Shown here piece by piece: positions 23,983 to 33,578 of a DNA stretch of 64,000 bases; within the stretch, counting starts at the first letter, position 1; each line of letters opens with the position of its first letter. The stretch is from Hoeflea marina (GTDB lineage Bacteria; Pseudomonadota; Alphaproteobacteria; Rhizobiales; Rhizobiaceae), in the NCBI RefSeq assembly GCF_003182275.1, contig NZ_QGTR01000007.1, forward strand, positions 124,001 through 188,000. Reading direction: 5' to 3'. Made by a program: the position numbers and the translations under genes. The notes beneath the pieces were generated by a model. That model was given only the letters and a program-made list of their open reading frames with translations, was not told the origin of the DNA and did not search any database.

Positions 23983-25560
23983 TCAGCGTTTGAGCTTCAG
24001 CCCGAGTCCCACGCGCGCGGTGTCCGAATCGGGACTGCCCGGCTGGGTGGTGCGCTCGAAGCCGACATCGGCATCCAGGCTGAGATATCTGTTGAGCGAC
24101 CAGCTCAATCCCATCGTGGCGCCGAACAGCACCTGGTCGGGGCTCAGGCTGTCTGAGGCGTAGTCGCGGTAGGTGATGCTCGAGCCCAACCGGGCGACCA
24201 CGGACCGCCGCAGTTCGCGGGTGAGGCCTGTGGTCAGCGCGTAGACCACCGATCCGCTCTCGCCTGCGGCGGTCGCGGCCTCCACGCTGGTGGCAAGCCC
24301 TGCCGTGAGCATGGTGCCGCGCATCGGCGACCAGTTGAGCGTGCCGTCGACGGTGACGGCGCCGATGTCGGTGAGGGTGGCGTCGTCGATGTCGCGCAGC
24401 ACATAGCCCGCGGCCAGTTCGCCGTTGAGCTTTTCGCCCAGATCGATTTCCGCGCCGATCTTCGCCGCATAGGCCGTCGAGGAACGGGCAAAGCCGTTGT
24501 CATCCAGCGTCTGGTCGTAGCGGGTGCGCTGCACCGAGGCCTGCAGGAAGGGGATCAGCGCCGGCGACAGCACGTAGCCGATGCGGCCGCTCACCGTGCC
24601 GGCGAGCGTGTCGCGGTCGGCGCCGGAAAGGACCGAGGAATCGGCCAGCACCACGTCGCCATAGACCGAGCGGGTGACTTCCGTGGCTACCGTGCCGCGC
24701 AGGTTGCCGATGCTTTTTTCCACCGCCGCCCCGGCGCTGAACACCTCCACCGTCGCCTGGGTCACGGCACCGCTGACCGCGTTGGGATCGGTGCGGTCTT
24801 CCCGGCTGAAGTCATACCCCGCCTTCAGCGTCGCCTGGAGGTCGCGGGAGAGATCGAGCAGGAGAACGGCGTCGAGAGTCGCCCTTGGCTGCTCCGACCC
24901 GGTCCCCGACAGGTTCTTCTGCAGGGTCGCGACGCCGTCCACCGTCAGTCTGTGGCGTGACCAGTCGGATTCGAGAGTGCCGGTCAGGGTGGTCTCGCTG
25001 AAGGTCCGGCCGGTCGTGCCCGACCCGTCGCGCCTGGTCTCGTGGACGATCTTCTCCGAAACCGTGGGCCTTAGCACCAATGTCCCGATCGCAAATCCGG
25101 GAACCGCGTCCGGATCGGCGGCAGGACCGGGCTTGAGATCGTCGACGGGCGCGGCGCGGTCGTTCTGGCGGCCGAAACCGGCCTCGGTGTCGGCTGCCTT
25201 GTCCTCGGTCGCATCGAGCGTGTCCACCGATGCGGCGCGGGCATTCAACGGCTCGATCCGCGTCGCGGGAACAGTGCCTGTGGCAGGTTCGTCGGGATCG
25301 GCGGTGTCCGCAGCTTCATCATTGCCGGTCGGGTCGCGGCGCTGCGCCGGGCTGCCTGCGGCCGCCCCGATTGGGGTGCCGTTCGCCGGCTCCACCAGGG
25401 TGCTGCGCAGGGGGGTGTCGGAATCAAGAGCCCCAGAAGCGGACTGGGCCGAAGCCTGCCCTGTCTGGACCGTCAAGGCGGCCATCGCGACGCCAAGCAT
25501 CAGCAGGCGGCCTCGGCCGCTGCGGAGTCGTGAACTGTGTCGGCGGTCCGGAAACAACAT
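23983..25560 (-). CDS. outer-membrane beta-barrel protein
   Basis: 525 residues. Basic N-terminus and signal peptide (about 1-38, ending QASAQ), a long acidic Ala/Pro/Asp-rich linker (about 40-155), then about 370 residues of alternating amphipathic strands with frequent R/T-Y and L-L patterns. The chain ends VGLGLKLKR rather than with the aromatic residue typical of porins. It fits the BBP2-like family of outer-membrane proteins. The ATG at 25560 is used; a GTG at 25602 is in frame but leads into sequence that does not look coding. It sits between galU and kdsD, which suggests a link to surface polysaccharide. Confidence 0.72.
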   Translation of the reverse strand: MLFPDRRHSSRLRSGRGRLLMLGVAMAALTVQTGQASAQSASGALDSDTPLRSTLVEPANGTPIGAAAGSPAQRRDPTGNDEAADTADPDEPATGTVPATRIEPLNARAASVDTLDATEDKAADTEAGFGRQNDRAAPVDDLKPGPAADPDAVPGFAIGTLVLRPTVSEKIVHETRRDGSGTTGRTFSETTLTGTLESDWSRHRLTVDGVATLQKNLSGTGSEQPRATLDAVLLLDLSRDLQATLKAGYDFSREDRTDPNAVSGAVTQATVEVFSAGAAVEKSIGNLRGTVATEVTRSVYGDVVLADSSVLSGADRDTLAGTVSGRIGYVLSPALIPFLQASVQRTRYDQTLDDNGFARSSTAYAAKIGAEIDLGEKLNGELAAGYVLRDIDDATLTDIGAVTVDGTLNWSPMRGTMLTAGLATSVEAATAAGESGSVVYALTTGLTRELRRSVVARLGSSITYRDYASDSLSPDQVLFGATMGLSWSLNRYLSLDADVGFERTTQPGSPDSDTARVGLGLKLKR

Positions 25561-25691
25561 GCCTGGCTCGGAATCCCTGAATTCTTTGCAAACCGTAAAC
25601 ACTTGTGGTTAACGCTTGGTTTCCATTCCGGCGATGGCTGCGGGAACGGCAAATGATGGACAGCGTCCGGCGAAGGCGATATGCGGACAGC

Positions 25692-26687
25692 ATGAAAACC
25701 ATACGCCCCGGACTTGTTGCCGCCGACATCATGCAGTCGGCCGCCCGCACCCTCACCATCGAGCGCAACGGCCTGGATGCGCTGGCAAATGCCGTCGCAA
25801 ACGGTCTCTCCGACGCGTTCGTGCGCGCGGTCGAGGCGATGAGCGGGATCACCGGCCGGGTGATCATCACCGGCGTGGGCAAGAGCGGCCATATCGGGGC
25901 GAAGATCGCGGCCACTCTCGCCTCGACGGGCACGCCCGCCTATTTCGTCCATCCCGCCGAGGCAAATCACGGCGATCTGGGCATGATCGCCCGCGATGAT
26001 GCCATCCTGGTGCTGTCCTGGTCGGGCGAGACCGCCGAACTCAAGGGCATCGTCGCCTATTCCAGGCGCTTCCAGATCCCGCTGCTGGCCTTCACCTCAG
26101 GCGCTGACTCCACCCTGGCGCGGGAGGCCGACATCGTGCTGCTGCTGCCGCGCGAGCAGGAGGCCTGTCCGCACGGACTGGCGCCGACCACCTCGACGCT
26201 GATGCAGCTGGCGCTAGGCGATGCGCTGGCCGTGGCGCTGCTGGAGGCAAAGGGGTTCACGGCGGGCGACTTCCACACTTTCCATCCCGGCGGCCAGCTG
26301 GGCGCCAATCTCGCCCATGTCAGCGAGATCATGCATGTCGGCGAGGCCATGCCGCTGGTGCCGAGCGGAACCAGCGCGCAGCGGGCGATCATGACGCTGT
26401 CGGAGAAGAAGTTCGGCTGTGTCGGCGTGCTCGATCATGCGGGCGTTCTGATCGGCATCGTCACCGATGGCGACGTGGCGCGCAATCTCGGCCGCAATCT
26501 GGTCGAGCTGCCGATCGATGCCATCATGACCGCCAATCCCAAGACGATCGCGCCGACAGCGCTCGCCAGCACGGCGATGGGCATTCTCAACAAGCACAAT
26601 ATCGGCGCGCTGGTGGTCACCAATGCCGAGCGGGTGCCGGTGGGAATCGTGCACTTCCACGATCTGCTTCGCATCGGCGTGGCCTGA
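25692..26687 (+). CDS. kdsD: arabinose-5-phosphate isomerase
   Basis: Interconverts ribulose-5-phosphate and arabinose-5-phosphate, the first step to Kdo of lipopolysaccharide. The 331 residues have a SIS sugar-isomerase domain (about 35-185) with ITGVGKSGHIGAKIAATLA near 60 and FVHPAEANHGDLG, then two CBS domains (about 210-265 and 275-330). The KpsF/KdsD signature FHPGGQLGANL is near 198. The start at 25692 is preferred: an upstream ATG at 25653 has a GGGA site, but the 13 extra codons include several rare arginine codons. It is divergent from the outer-membrane protein gene. Confidence 0.93.
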   Translation: MKTIRPGLVAADIMQSAARTLTIERNGLDALANAVANGLSDAFVRAVEAMSGITGRVIITGVGKSGHIGAKIAATLASTGTPAYFVHPAEANHGDLGMIARDDAILVLSWSGETAELKGIVAYSRRFQIPLLAFTSGADSTLAREADIVLLLPREQEACPHGLAPTTSTLMQLALGDALAVALLEAKGFTAGDFHTFHPGGQLGANLAHVSEIMHVGEAMPLVPSGTSAQRAIMTLSEKKFGCVGVLDHAGVLIGIVTDGDVARNLGRNLVELPIDAIMTANPKTIAPTALASTAMGILNKHNIGALVVTNAERVPVGIVHFHDLLRIGVA

Positions 26688-26711
26688 CGGCGCAGGCCCG
26701 CCCGGACCCGT

Positions 26712-27170
26712 TCAGGCCTGCGTGACCGTCAGGTTGCGGGCGTCGTGCGCCACGACGCGCACCCTGGCCCCGGACGGCAGGTCCGGTCCCTGGACCACCC
26801 AGAACGTGTCGTCGAGACGGATGCGGCCGCGGCCTTCGAGGATCGGCTCCTCCAGCGTGGCGGTGCGGCCGACGAGGCCTTCCATCCGCCGGTTGAGCAT
26901 CGGCTGGTCGGACTGGCTGCCGCGACCGGCCATCACCCTGCGGCCGACAAGGGCAGATGCGACCGACAGCACTGCAAACAGCACGAACTGCAGCTGCCAG
27001 CTCCAGACCGCCGTGTCCCAGAGGGGAAACGAGAGCGCGCCGATGGCGATGGCCGCCAGGCCGATCCAGAGCAGGAAGATGCCCGGGACAACGATTTCGG
27101 CCGCCAGCAGCACCAGGCCGCCGATCCACCAGCTCCAGGGACCGAGTTCGATGACGAGCGCGCGGATCAC
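26712..27170 (-). CDS. NfeD-like membrane protein
   Basis: 152 residues. Two or three N-terminal transmembrane segments (about 14-35, 37-52, 60-80) are followed by a soluble OB-fold domain (about 92-150) with [10 protein letters not shown] and [15 protein letters not shown]. This is the short NfeD class that partners SPFH proteins. It overlaps the stop codon of qmcA by four bases (ATGA), so the two are co-translated and probably form a complex in the inner membrane. Confidence 0.88.
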   Translation of the reverse strand: MIRALVIELGPWSWWIGGLVLLAAEIVVPGIFLLWIGLAAIAIGALSFPLWDTAVWSWQLQFVLFAVLSVASALVGRRVMAGRGSQSDQPMLNRRMEGLVGRTATLEEPILEGRGRIRLDDTFWVVQGPDLPSGARVRVVAHDARNLTVTQA

Positions 27171-28174
27171 TGGCCCTGGCCTTCAGGCGTGTCGGCGGGG
27201 CGGTTGCGCCGGCCCGGCTGCGAAGGCACGGAGCTCGGTCGCGTGGGCAACGGGGTGTCGGGGCCGCCGAAGACTTCACGGGCGATGGCGCCGATTCCAC
27301 CCAGCGACCCGATCAGCGCCGAGGATTCGAGCGGCATCAGGATGACCTTCTGGTTGTTGGCCGAGGCGATGGATCCGAGAGCCTCGGTGTATTTCTGGGC
27401 GATGAAGTAGTTGAGCGCGTGCACGTCGCCCTCGGCGATGGCGATCGACACCAGCTGTGTCGCCTTGGCCTCGGCCTCAGCAAGCCGCTCGCGCGCCTCG
27501 GCGTCCCGGAAGGCGGCCTCGCGGCGCCCTTCGGCCTGCAGGATGGCGGACTGCTTGGCGCCTTCGGCGCGCAGGATCTGCGCATTGCGGGACCCCTCCG
27601 CCTCCAGCACCTCGGCCCGCTTCTCGCGTTCGGCCTTCATCTGCCGGCCCATCGATTCGACGAGGTCGCGGGGAGGGGCAATGTCCTTGATCTCGATGCG
27701 GGTGATCTTGATCCCCCAGGGGGTGACCGCCTGGTCGACGACGCGCAGCAGCCGGTCGTTGATCGAATCGCGGTTCGAGAGCAGTTCGTCGAGATCCATC
27801 GAGCCCATCACCGAGCGGATGTTGGTCATGGTCAGATTGAGCAGCGCCTGCTGAAGGTTGGACACCTGGTACGCGGCCTCGGCCGCGTTGAGCACCTGGT
27901 AGAAGGCCACGGCGTCGGCCGACACGCTGGCATTGTCACGGGTGATGACTTCCTGGGTGGGGACGTCGAGCACCTGTTCCATGATGTTCATCCGGGCGCC
28001 GATGCGGTCGATGAAGGGAACAATGATGTTGAGGCCGGGCGTCAGCGTCCGGGTGTAGCGGCCGAAGCGTTCCACCGTGTAGGCATAGCCCTGCGGAATG
28101 GTCTTGATGCCCGCGAACAGGATCAGGATGACGATGACTACGAATGCAATGACTGTGATGTCGAGACCGGTCAT
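27167..28174 (-). CDS. qmcA: SPFH/band-7 membrane protein, stomatin-like
   Basis: 335 residues: one N-terminal membrane anchor (about 5-25), the SPFH domain (about 27-190) with [16 protein letters not shown] and [19 protein letters not shown], a long charged helix (about 195-255, likely coiled coil) and a proline-rich tail. Stomatin-like proteins oligomerise on the inner membrane and organise proteases and lipids. The ATG at 28174 has AGGGGAG 9 bases upstream; a GTG three codons earlier is less likely. The NfeD partner gene follows with an overlap. Confidence 0.92.
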   Translation of the reverse strand: MTGLDITVIAFVVIVILILFAGIKTIPQGYAYTVERFGRYTRTLTPGLNIIVPFIDRIGARMNIMEQVLDVPTQEVITRDNASVSADAVAFYQVLNAAEAAYQVSNLQQALLNLTMTNIRSVMGSMDLDELLSNRDSINDRLLRVVDQAVTPWGIKITRIEIKDIAPPRDLVESMGRQMKAEREKRAEVLEAEGSRNAQILRAEGAKQSAILQAEGRREAAFRDAEARERLAEAEAKATQLVSIAIAEGDVHALNYFIAQKYTEALGSIASANNQKVILMPLESSALIGSLGGIGAIAREVFGGPDTPLPTRPSSVPSQPGRRNRPADTPEGQGQ

Positions 28175-28282
28175 GGCGGGCACTCCCCTGGCGCGTGGCC
28201 GGCAATTCGCGCCACGAATGTGAGTTAGATCTTTCGGACCGGACTTGCAATGCCGGGGCGCCTCCGGACGCCCCCCGGCATG

Positions 28283-29359
28283 TCAGACCCAGCCCTGCAG
28301 CTCGCGCCGGACGACCGCCTCGATGACGTCCATGCCGCCCGTGGAATCGTTCAGGCACGGTATGTGGGTGAAGTGCTCGCCCCCATTGTGGTGAAAGATC
28401 TCCGCGGCTTCGCCGGCGATTTCCTCAAGCGTTTCCAGGCAGTCGGAGACGAATCCCGGATTGATCACGGCGATGCGCTTCACCCCCTCTTTGGCAAGCT
28501 TCTCCACCGTCTTGTCGGTGTAGGGCTGCAGCCATTCCTCGGGACCGAAGCGGGACTGGAAGGTGGGCATGAAGCGCTCCTTCGACCAGCCCAGCCGCTC
28601 GCGCACCAGGCGCGCCGTCTTCATGCAATGGCAATGATAGGGGTCGCCCTTGTCGAAGTAGGATTGCGGGATGCCGTGGAAGGAGGACAGCACGATCTCG
28701 GGCTCCCAGTCGAGGGTCGCCAGATGGGCTTCGATCGAGGCAGCGATGGCCTCGATATAGGCGGGATCGTCATGATAGGGCGGAACCGTGCGCAGCGCCG
28801 GCTGCCAGCGCATCTTCATCAGCGCCTGGAACGCCTTGTCGTTGACCGTGGCCGTGGTGGCGGCGGCGTATTGGGGGTAGAGCGGAAACAGCACGATGCG
28901 GTCGCAGCCGGCGGCCTTGAGCGCCTCGAGCTTGTCGGCGATCGAGGGTTGGCCGTAGCGCATGGCCCAGTCGACCTTGACGGTCGGGTGGTCGCCGAGC
29001 GCTTCGGCCAGCCGGTCCGACTGGTTGCGGGTGTAGGTGCGCAGGTAGCTCTCGTCGAGATCCTTGTTCCAGATCGTCTGATAGGCCTTGCCGACACGGC
29101 CCGGGCGGGTGTTGAGAACGATGCCGTAGAGGATCGGCAGCCAGATCGCCCTGGGTGTCTCGATGACACGCCGGTCGGAGAGGAATTCGCGCAGATAGCG
29201 GCGCATGGATCTGAAATCGGTGGCGTCGGGCGTGCCGAGATTGACAAGCAGCACGCCGACCTTGCGCGCCTCGACCCTCGGATGCCCGACGGGCAGCGGC
29301 CCGAGCGGGCGGGCGGTTTCTTCCGAGAGGGGCGCAGGTGTGTTCAAGGGGAGTTCCAC
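28283..29359 (-). CDS. hemH: ferrochelatase
   Basis: Inserts Fe2+ into protoporphyrin IX in the last step of haem synthesis. The 358 residues are the usual length plus an N-terminal extension of about 30 residues. Visible motifs are GVLLVNLGTPDATD near 35, FPLYPQYAAATTATV near 160 and the catalytic histidine in SSFHGIPQSYFDKGDPY near 228, with NPGFVSDCLETLEE near 300. The start codon is GTG at 29359; no nearby ATG gives the conserved N-terminus. Cysteine positions for a C-terminal Fe-S cluster are not evident. Confidence 0.95.
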   Translation of the reverse strand: MELPLNTPAPLSEETARPLGPLPVGHPRVEARKVGVLLVNLGTPDATDFRSMRRYLREFLSDRRVIETPRAIWLPILYGIVLNTRPGRVGKAYQTIWNKDLDESYLRTYTRNQSDRLAEALGDHPTVKVDWAMRYGQPSIADKLEALKAAGCDRIVLFPLYPQYAAATTATVNDKAFQALMKMRWQPALRTVPPYHDDPAYIEAIAASIEAHLATLDWEPEIVLSSFHGIPQSYFDKGDPYHCHCMKTARLVRERLGWSKERFMPTFQSRFGPEEWLQPYTDKTVEKLAKEGVKRIAVINPGFVSDCLETLEEIAGEAAEIFHHNGGEHFTHIPCLNDSTGGMDVIEAVVRRELQGWV

Positions 29360-29464
29360 TTCGTTTGCTGCTTGGCCGGGCGGTCCGGAGCCGTGACAGG
29401 CGGTGGCGCGAAAGTAAGCGCTCTGGCGTGCAAATCAACCGCCATGGGGTCGCAGGGCAGCACA

Positions 29465-29490
29465 AAGGGCCCGGTTTGACCCGGGCCCTT
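29465..29490 (-). terminator. Terminator of the 5'-nucleotidase gene
   Basis: AAGGGCCCGG and CCGGGCCCTT are fully complementary 10-base arms around TTTGAC, 24 bases after the stop codon. Read on the minus strand, the stem is followed by TTTG. Confidence 0.7.
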
Positions 29491-29513
29491 CGACAACTGG
29501 TGGCTGTGGGTGC

Positions 29514-31655
29514 CTATTTGGCCGGAATGGCCAGCGTTTCGCCGATCGTCAGGCCGCGGATTTCCGCATCCGGATTGGCCTCGGCAATCTTCCTCCACAT
29601 CGTCGGGTCGCCGTAGACAGCCCCGGCAATGTCCCACAGCGTGTCGCCGGAGGCGATCACATGGGAGGACTTGTCCATGGCCATGTCGGTCTTGGGCGCT
29701 TCGGTCGCGGGCGCAGCCATGTCGGTCTTGGGCGCTTCGGCAGCCGGCGCGGGGGCTTCCGCGGCCGGAGCCGGTTGCGCGGAGGGTTCTGCGGCAATCG
29801 TCGGCGCCGTGTTCATGATGTCGGTGGATCCCGCCATGGGCTCCGGCACCTTGACGGGCTCGCTTGCAGCGGGAGCCGCGGCAGTTGCGGGCACTTCGGC
29901 CGCCGGCGCTGCTGCAGGTGCCTCGGCTGCCGGAGCTGCCGCTGGAGCTGCTGCAGGTGCTTCGGCTGCAGGAGCGGCCGGAGTTGCTGCCGGTGCCTCG
30001 GCAGCCGGAGCTGTCGCTGGCACCTCTGCGGCCGGAGCCGCGGCGGCCGTCTCGGCGGCCTTGATGCGGCCGTCGGTGTAGGGCGTGTAGGGCGTGTTGG
30101 CGGCCACGTAATCGGCCACCACCTGATCCAGCCCCGGGCCGTAGTCATAGGCGTTCACGCCGGCTGTCTCGAAGATCGAATACCCGTCGCCGCCGCCGCG
30201 CATGAAGTTGTTGGTGGCCACGCCGTACATCTTGTCGGGGTCGATCGGCTGATAGGCGTCCCCTTCCTTGACCATGACATCGGAGACCCGCTCGCCCGCG
30301 GGCTTGGAGGCGTCGAAGCTGTAGGAGAGGCCGGAGACCTGCGGGAAGCGGCCCGCGCCCTCCTCGATCTTGCTGAGCCCGCTTTCCAGAGCAGCCACCA
30401 CGTCGGAGCCCTTGAGCTCAAAGGTGGCGAGCGTGTTCTGGAACGGCAGCACGGTGAGAACTTCGCCCATGGTCACCGGACCCGCGTCGATGGAGGCACG
30501 CAATCCGCCGCCATTGGTGATTGCCATGGTCACGCCCTGGTCCTTGACGCGATCGACCATGGCGTCGGCCACCAGGTTGCCCATCGAGCATTCCATGGCG
30601 CGACAGACATCGCGCGAGCCCTCGATGGCCGCGGTGGATTCGCCGATGGTCTTGCTGCGCAGTTCCTCGATCGGACCGGCAAGCTCCGTGATCCGGGCAA
30701 CCGCGGCCTCGTCCGGCTTGAACTTGGCGTCGACCAGGATCGGATCGCCGGAGGCTTCCTTGACCACGCCGCTGTCATCGAAGACGACCTTCAGGTCGCC
30801 GAGATACTTGCTGTAGGAGCCGGCCTGGACCACCGGGACCTTGTAGCCGCCGGGATTGTCGACCATCGTCGGATAGGGGCCTTCGGCCTTCTCGTCGGTG
30901 TTGGACAGAAGACTGTGGGAATGGCCGCCGACCACCACGTCGACATCGGCGATCTTGGCAATGGCCTCGAGGTCGCGCGGATAGCCGACATGGGTGAGCG
31001 CGATGATCTTGTCGATCCCGTCCGCCTTCAGCTTGGCGACCTCGGCCGTGATGGCCTCGACATCCTCGGCGATCATCACGTTTGGTCCGGGCGACGACAG
31101 CTCTTCGGTGTCGTTGGCCACCGCGCCGACAATTCCGATCTTCTGGCCGCCGACTTCCAGCACGATCGACGGCTTGACGCGGTCGCCGAGCTTGGAGGAG
31201 TGGCTGGCCAGCACATTCGCCGTGACGACGGGGAACTCGACCTTGTCGAGGAAGCCCGCCAGGCCGTCCTCGCTGTCGTCGAACTCGTGATTGCCGACGG
31301 TCATGGCGTCGAACTTCATCAGGTTGAGGAATTCCGCTTCCGCCAGCCCCTTGTAGGTGGTGTAGAACAGCGATCCCTGGAAATTGTCGCCGGCGTTGAG
31401 CAGCAGCACATTCTGGCCGTCGAGCGCCTTGCGCGTCTCGCCGATTGCGGTGATCAGCCGCGCCACGCCGCCGAAGCACTCGCCCTTGCCCTCCTCTTCG
31501 GCCGAACAGGTGGAGTCATACTTGTTGATGGCCTCGATGCGGCTGTGCAGATCGTTGATGTGGAGAATGTTGAGGCTGTAGTCGGCGAGTGCGGTGACGG
31601 TGGAAATGCCGAATACCACGGTACTCAACAGCACGGCCCTGATGGCAGCGTTCAT
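29514..31655 (-). CDS. 5'-nucleotidase/UDP-sugar hydrolase fused to LysM
   Basis: Secreted nucleotide or UDP-sugar phosphohydrolase of 713 residues. Signal peptide to about 24 (TALAD); metallophosphatase domain (about 27-300) with metal motifs LHINDLHSR, LLNAGDNFQGS, TVGNHEFDD, ALTHVGY and VGGHSHS; 5'-nucleotidase C-terminal domain (about 340-515) with ITNGGGLRASI and VATNNFMRGGGDGY. A strongly repetitive Ala-Pro-Glu linker (about 535-660) then leads to a C-terminal LysM domain (about 665-713, SGDTLWDIAGAVYG) that should hold the enzyme on peptidoglycan. AGAGAGGGAG precedes the start at 31655. Confidence 0.92.
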   Translation of the reverse strand: MNAAIRAVLLSTVVFGISTVTALADYSLNILHINDLHSRIEAINKYDSTCSAEEEGKGECFGGVARLITAIGETRKALDGQNVLLLNAGDNFQGSLFYTTYKGLAEAEFLNLMKFDAMTVGNHEFDDSEDGLAGFLDKVEFPVVTANVLASHSSKLGDRVKPSIVLEVGGQKIGIVGAVANDTEELSSPGPNVMIAEDVEAITAEVAKLKADGIDKIIALTHVGYPRDLEAIAKIADVDVVVGGHSHSLLSNTDEKAEGPYPTMVDNPGGYKVPVVQAGSYSKYLGDLKVVFDDSGVVKEASGDPILVDAKFKPDEAAVARITELAGPIEELRSKTIGESTAAIEGSRDVCRAMECSMGNLVADAMVDRVKDQGVTMAITNGGGLRASIDAGPVTMGEVLTVLPFQNTLATFELKGSDVVAALESGLSKIEEGAGRFPQVSGLSYSFDASKPAGERVSDVMVKEGDAYQPIDPDKMYGVATNNFMRGGGDGYSIFETAGVNAYDYGPGLDQVVADYVAANTPYTPYTDGRIKAAETAAAAPAAEVPATAPAAEAPAATPAAPAAEAPAAAPAAAPAAEAPAAAPAAEVPATAAAPAASEPVKVPEPMAGSTDIMNTAPTIAAEPSAQPAPAAEAPAPAAEAPKTDMAAPATEAPKTDMAMDKSSHVIASGDTLWDIAGAVYGDPTMWRKIAEANPDAEIRGLTIGETLAIPAK

Positions 31656-31807
31656 GTGATGACTCCCTCTCTCTGTTCCATCCATGCAATGCCATCCAAC
31701 CACGTCAGGTTGATGACCCCATGACTGAAAGAATGGTTTCATCAACGATGCGAAAGTTCAAGCACTTCGTCAGGAGCGGTCGGAGATTAGGGAAATCTCA
31801 GGCGCGG

Positions 31808-33061
31808 TCAGGCCGTATAGTCACGCTCATCCGAGATCACCTTGCCATCGTTGGGGAGGCTGCCTGGGGCTGCAAGGCTGACCGTGCCGCGCAGTTTTGT
31901 CAGCGCCGTCAGAGTCGCCGCCACCGCCTCGGTGTCCGGGCTGGCGCCGTCGCGCGGCTCGATCAGGAGCGCCATGGCGTCGCCGTCATTGACGCGGGTG
32001 ACGCTCAGCCGGGCGCGGAAAATGTCCGGATGGGCCGCCACCAGTTCGGCCACCTGCTTCGGATCGACGAACATGCCCTTGATCTTGGTGCGCTGGTCGG
32101 CGCGGCCCATCCAACCCCTGATCCGCGGCGCGGTGCGGCCGCAGGGCGACTGACCGGGCAGGATGGCCGAAAGGTCGCCGGTGCCGAAGCGAACCAGCGG
32201 ATAGGCGGGATTGAGCGTGGTGACCACCAGTTCGCCGACTTCGCCATCGGGCACCGGGTCGGACGTTCCGGGGCGCACGATCTCGACGATCCGATCCTCG
32301 TTGACGATCATGCCGGGATGCGGTCGGCCGTCGCTGTCGGCACTCTCGTAGGCGATGATTCCCAGATCGGCGGTGGCATAGGCCTGCAGCACCGAGATTC
32401 CCCTGCTAGCGTAATATTGCCTCAGCGCCGGAAACAGCGCGCCGCCCGATACCAGCGCTCGCCGGATCGAGCCAAGGTCGTGACCCATCTCGTCCGCCTT
32501 CTCTAGGATGATCTTGAGATAGTCCGGGGTTCCGGTGTAGCCGCCGGGCCTGAGCTGCCGGATGGCGTCGACCTGCTGATCGGTGTTGCCGGTGCCCGCG
32601 GGAAAGACAAGGCAGCCGAGCGCGCGACCGCCCTCATCCAGGATGAAACCGCCCGGGGTCATGTGATAGCTGAAGGCATTGTGGATGATGTCGCCCTTGC
32701 GGAAACCCGCGGCGAACAGCGCGCGGGCGGCCGACCAGGGATCGATGCCGATCCCCTGCGGCTCCCAGACCGGCCCGGGCGACAGGAAGACCCGGTTGCC
32801 GGCGAGGGCATCCGGATCGGCCAGGCCGCCGAAGGGCGGATTCTCGGCCTGCATCGCCATCAGGTCGGGTTTTCGCAGCACCGGCAACCGCGCCAGCGCG
32901 GCGCGATCGGAAAGAGCGTCGGGATCAGGATGGCCCAGCCAGGCGGCAAGCGCAGGCAGGCGCGGCAGGGCCGTGCGCAACAGGCTCGAGAGCGCCGTGA
33001 AGGCATCCGTCTCGCGCGCTGCGGTGTCGCGGGTTTCAAGCGCGTCGAAATGTCCTGTCAT
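31808..33061 (-). CDS. PaaK-like AMP-forming ligase family protein
   Basis: 417 residues resembling phenylacetate-CoA ligases. The middle and end match: GGYTGTPDYLKIILEKA near 180, VSGGALFPALR near 211, the adenine-region QAYATADLGIIAYES near 235, FGTGDLSAI near 300 and GRADQRTKIKGMFVDP near 325. At the position where the family has a Ser/Thr/Gly-rich phosphate loop it instead reads VFLSPGPVWEPQG. Either the subgroup binds ATP differently or it is not a typical ligase. The substrate is unknown. ATG 33061 follows GGGAGGGGCAGGG. It stands alone. Confidence 0.75.
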   Translation of the reverse strand: MTGHFDALETRDTAARETDAFTALSSLLRTALPRLPALAAWLGHPDPDALSDRAALARLPVLRKPDLMAMQAENPPFGGLADPDALAGNRVFLSPGPVWEPQGIGIDPWSAARALFAAGFRKGDIIHNAFSYHMTPGGFILDEGGRALGCLVFPAGTGNTDQQVDAIRQLRPGGYTGTPDYLKIILEKADEMGHDLGSIRRALVSGGALFPALRQYYASRGISVLQAYATADLGIIAYESADSDGRPHPGMIVNEDRIVEIVRPGTSDPVPDGEVGELVVTTLNPAYPLVRFGTGDLSAILPGQSPCGRTAPRIRGWMGRADQRTKIKGMFVDPKQVAELVAAHPDIFRARLSVTRVNDGDAMALLIEPRDGASPDTEAVAATLTALTKLRGTVSLAAPGSLPNDGKVISDERDYTA

Positions 33062-33094
33062 CCCTGCCCCTCCCAAGGCGCGGCAGAGGTGAGG

Positions 33095-33457
33095 TCAGGC
33101 GCGGCGCGCCAGCGAGAACTGGGCACCCGTCGAAGACGTGCAATTGAGCTGTGACGGGGTGACCATGGCGCAGTTGACCCGCGAGGTGGTGTTGCGCAAC
33201 AGCGATGTCAGCTCGATCTCGACCGTCCGCGGCGAGATCTGACGGTAGTTGCCCTCGGCCAGCAGCGAGTTCGAATCCGTGGTGCGCGTCTCGAACCGAC
33301 CGTTGTAGAAGCTTGAAATGATGCCGTTCGGGTCCACCCACTGGCCTTCGATGGTGTCCTGGCGGGGCGCCGGCTCACGATAGCTGTAGGTTTCGGTCTG
33401 GCAGGCGGCCAGCGTCAGGGCGAGGGTCGCGATGGCGACAATGCGGGTGGTGTTCAT
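33095..33457 (-). CDS. omp10: outer-membrane lipoprotein Omp10
   Basis: 120 residues. The lipobox LTLAAC places the lipidated cysteine at residue 19. The rest matches Omp10, a small outer-membrane lipoprotein known from Brucella and widespread in the Hyphomicrobiales: GQWVDPNGIISSFYNGRFET and the threonine/asparagine-rich C-terminal strands ending FSLARRA. Two cysteines (CAM and NCTS) may form a disulfide. Function is structural or unknown. It is separated from the ligase gene by 33 bases on the same strand and could share its transcript. Confidence 0.9.
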   Translation of the reverse strand: MNTTRIVAIATLALTLAACQTETYSYREPAPRQDTIEGQWVDPNGIISSFYNGRFETRTTDSNSLLAEGNYRQISPRTVEIELTSLLRNTTSRVNCAMVTPSQLNCTSSTGAQFSLARRA

Positions 33458-33578
33458 GGTTCGGTTCTATCCCTTTATGTCGTCTTGCTGGCGATTCTGG
33501 ATAAAACCATGCCGTGCGGACGCGGCGAAAGCAAGGCGCAAGGGGGACCGGACGGAAATCCGGCCCCGTTTGCTTCGT

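Noticed and set aside
23983-25692. CtrA box in the gap between the outer-membrane protein gene and kdsD
   Set aside because: TTAACC is present, but the second half-site at the right spacing is not TTAA, so it is at most a half-site.
33543-33567. Hairpin GGGGACCGGA/TCCGGCCCC as terminator of hss
   Set aside because: The stem has a bulge and is followed on the minus strand by CCTTGC, not a T-run. It is possible but too weak to list.
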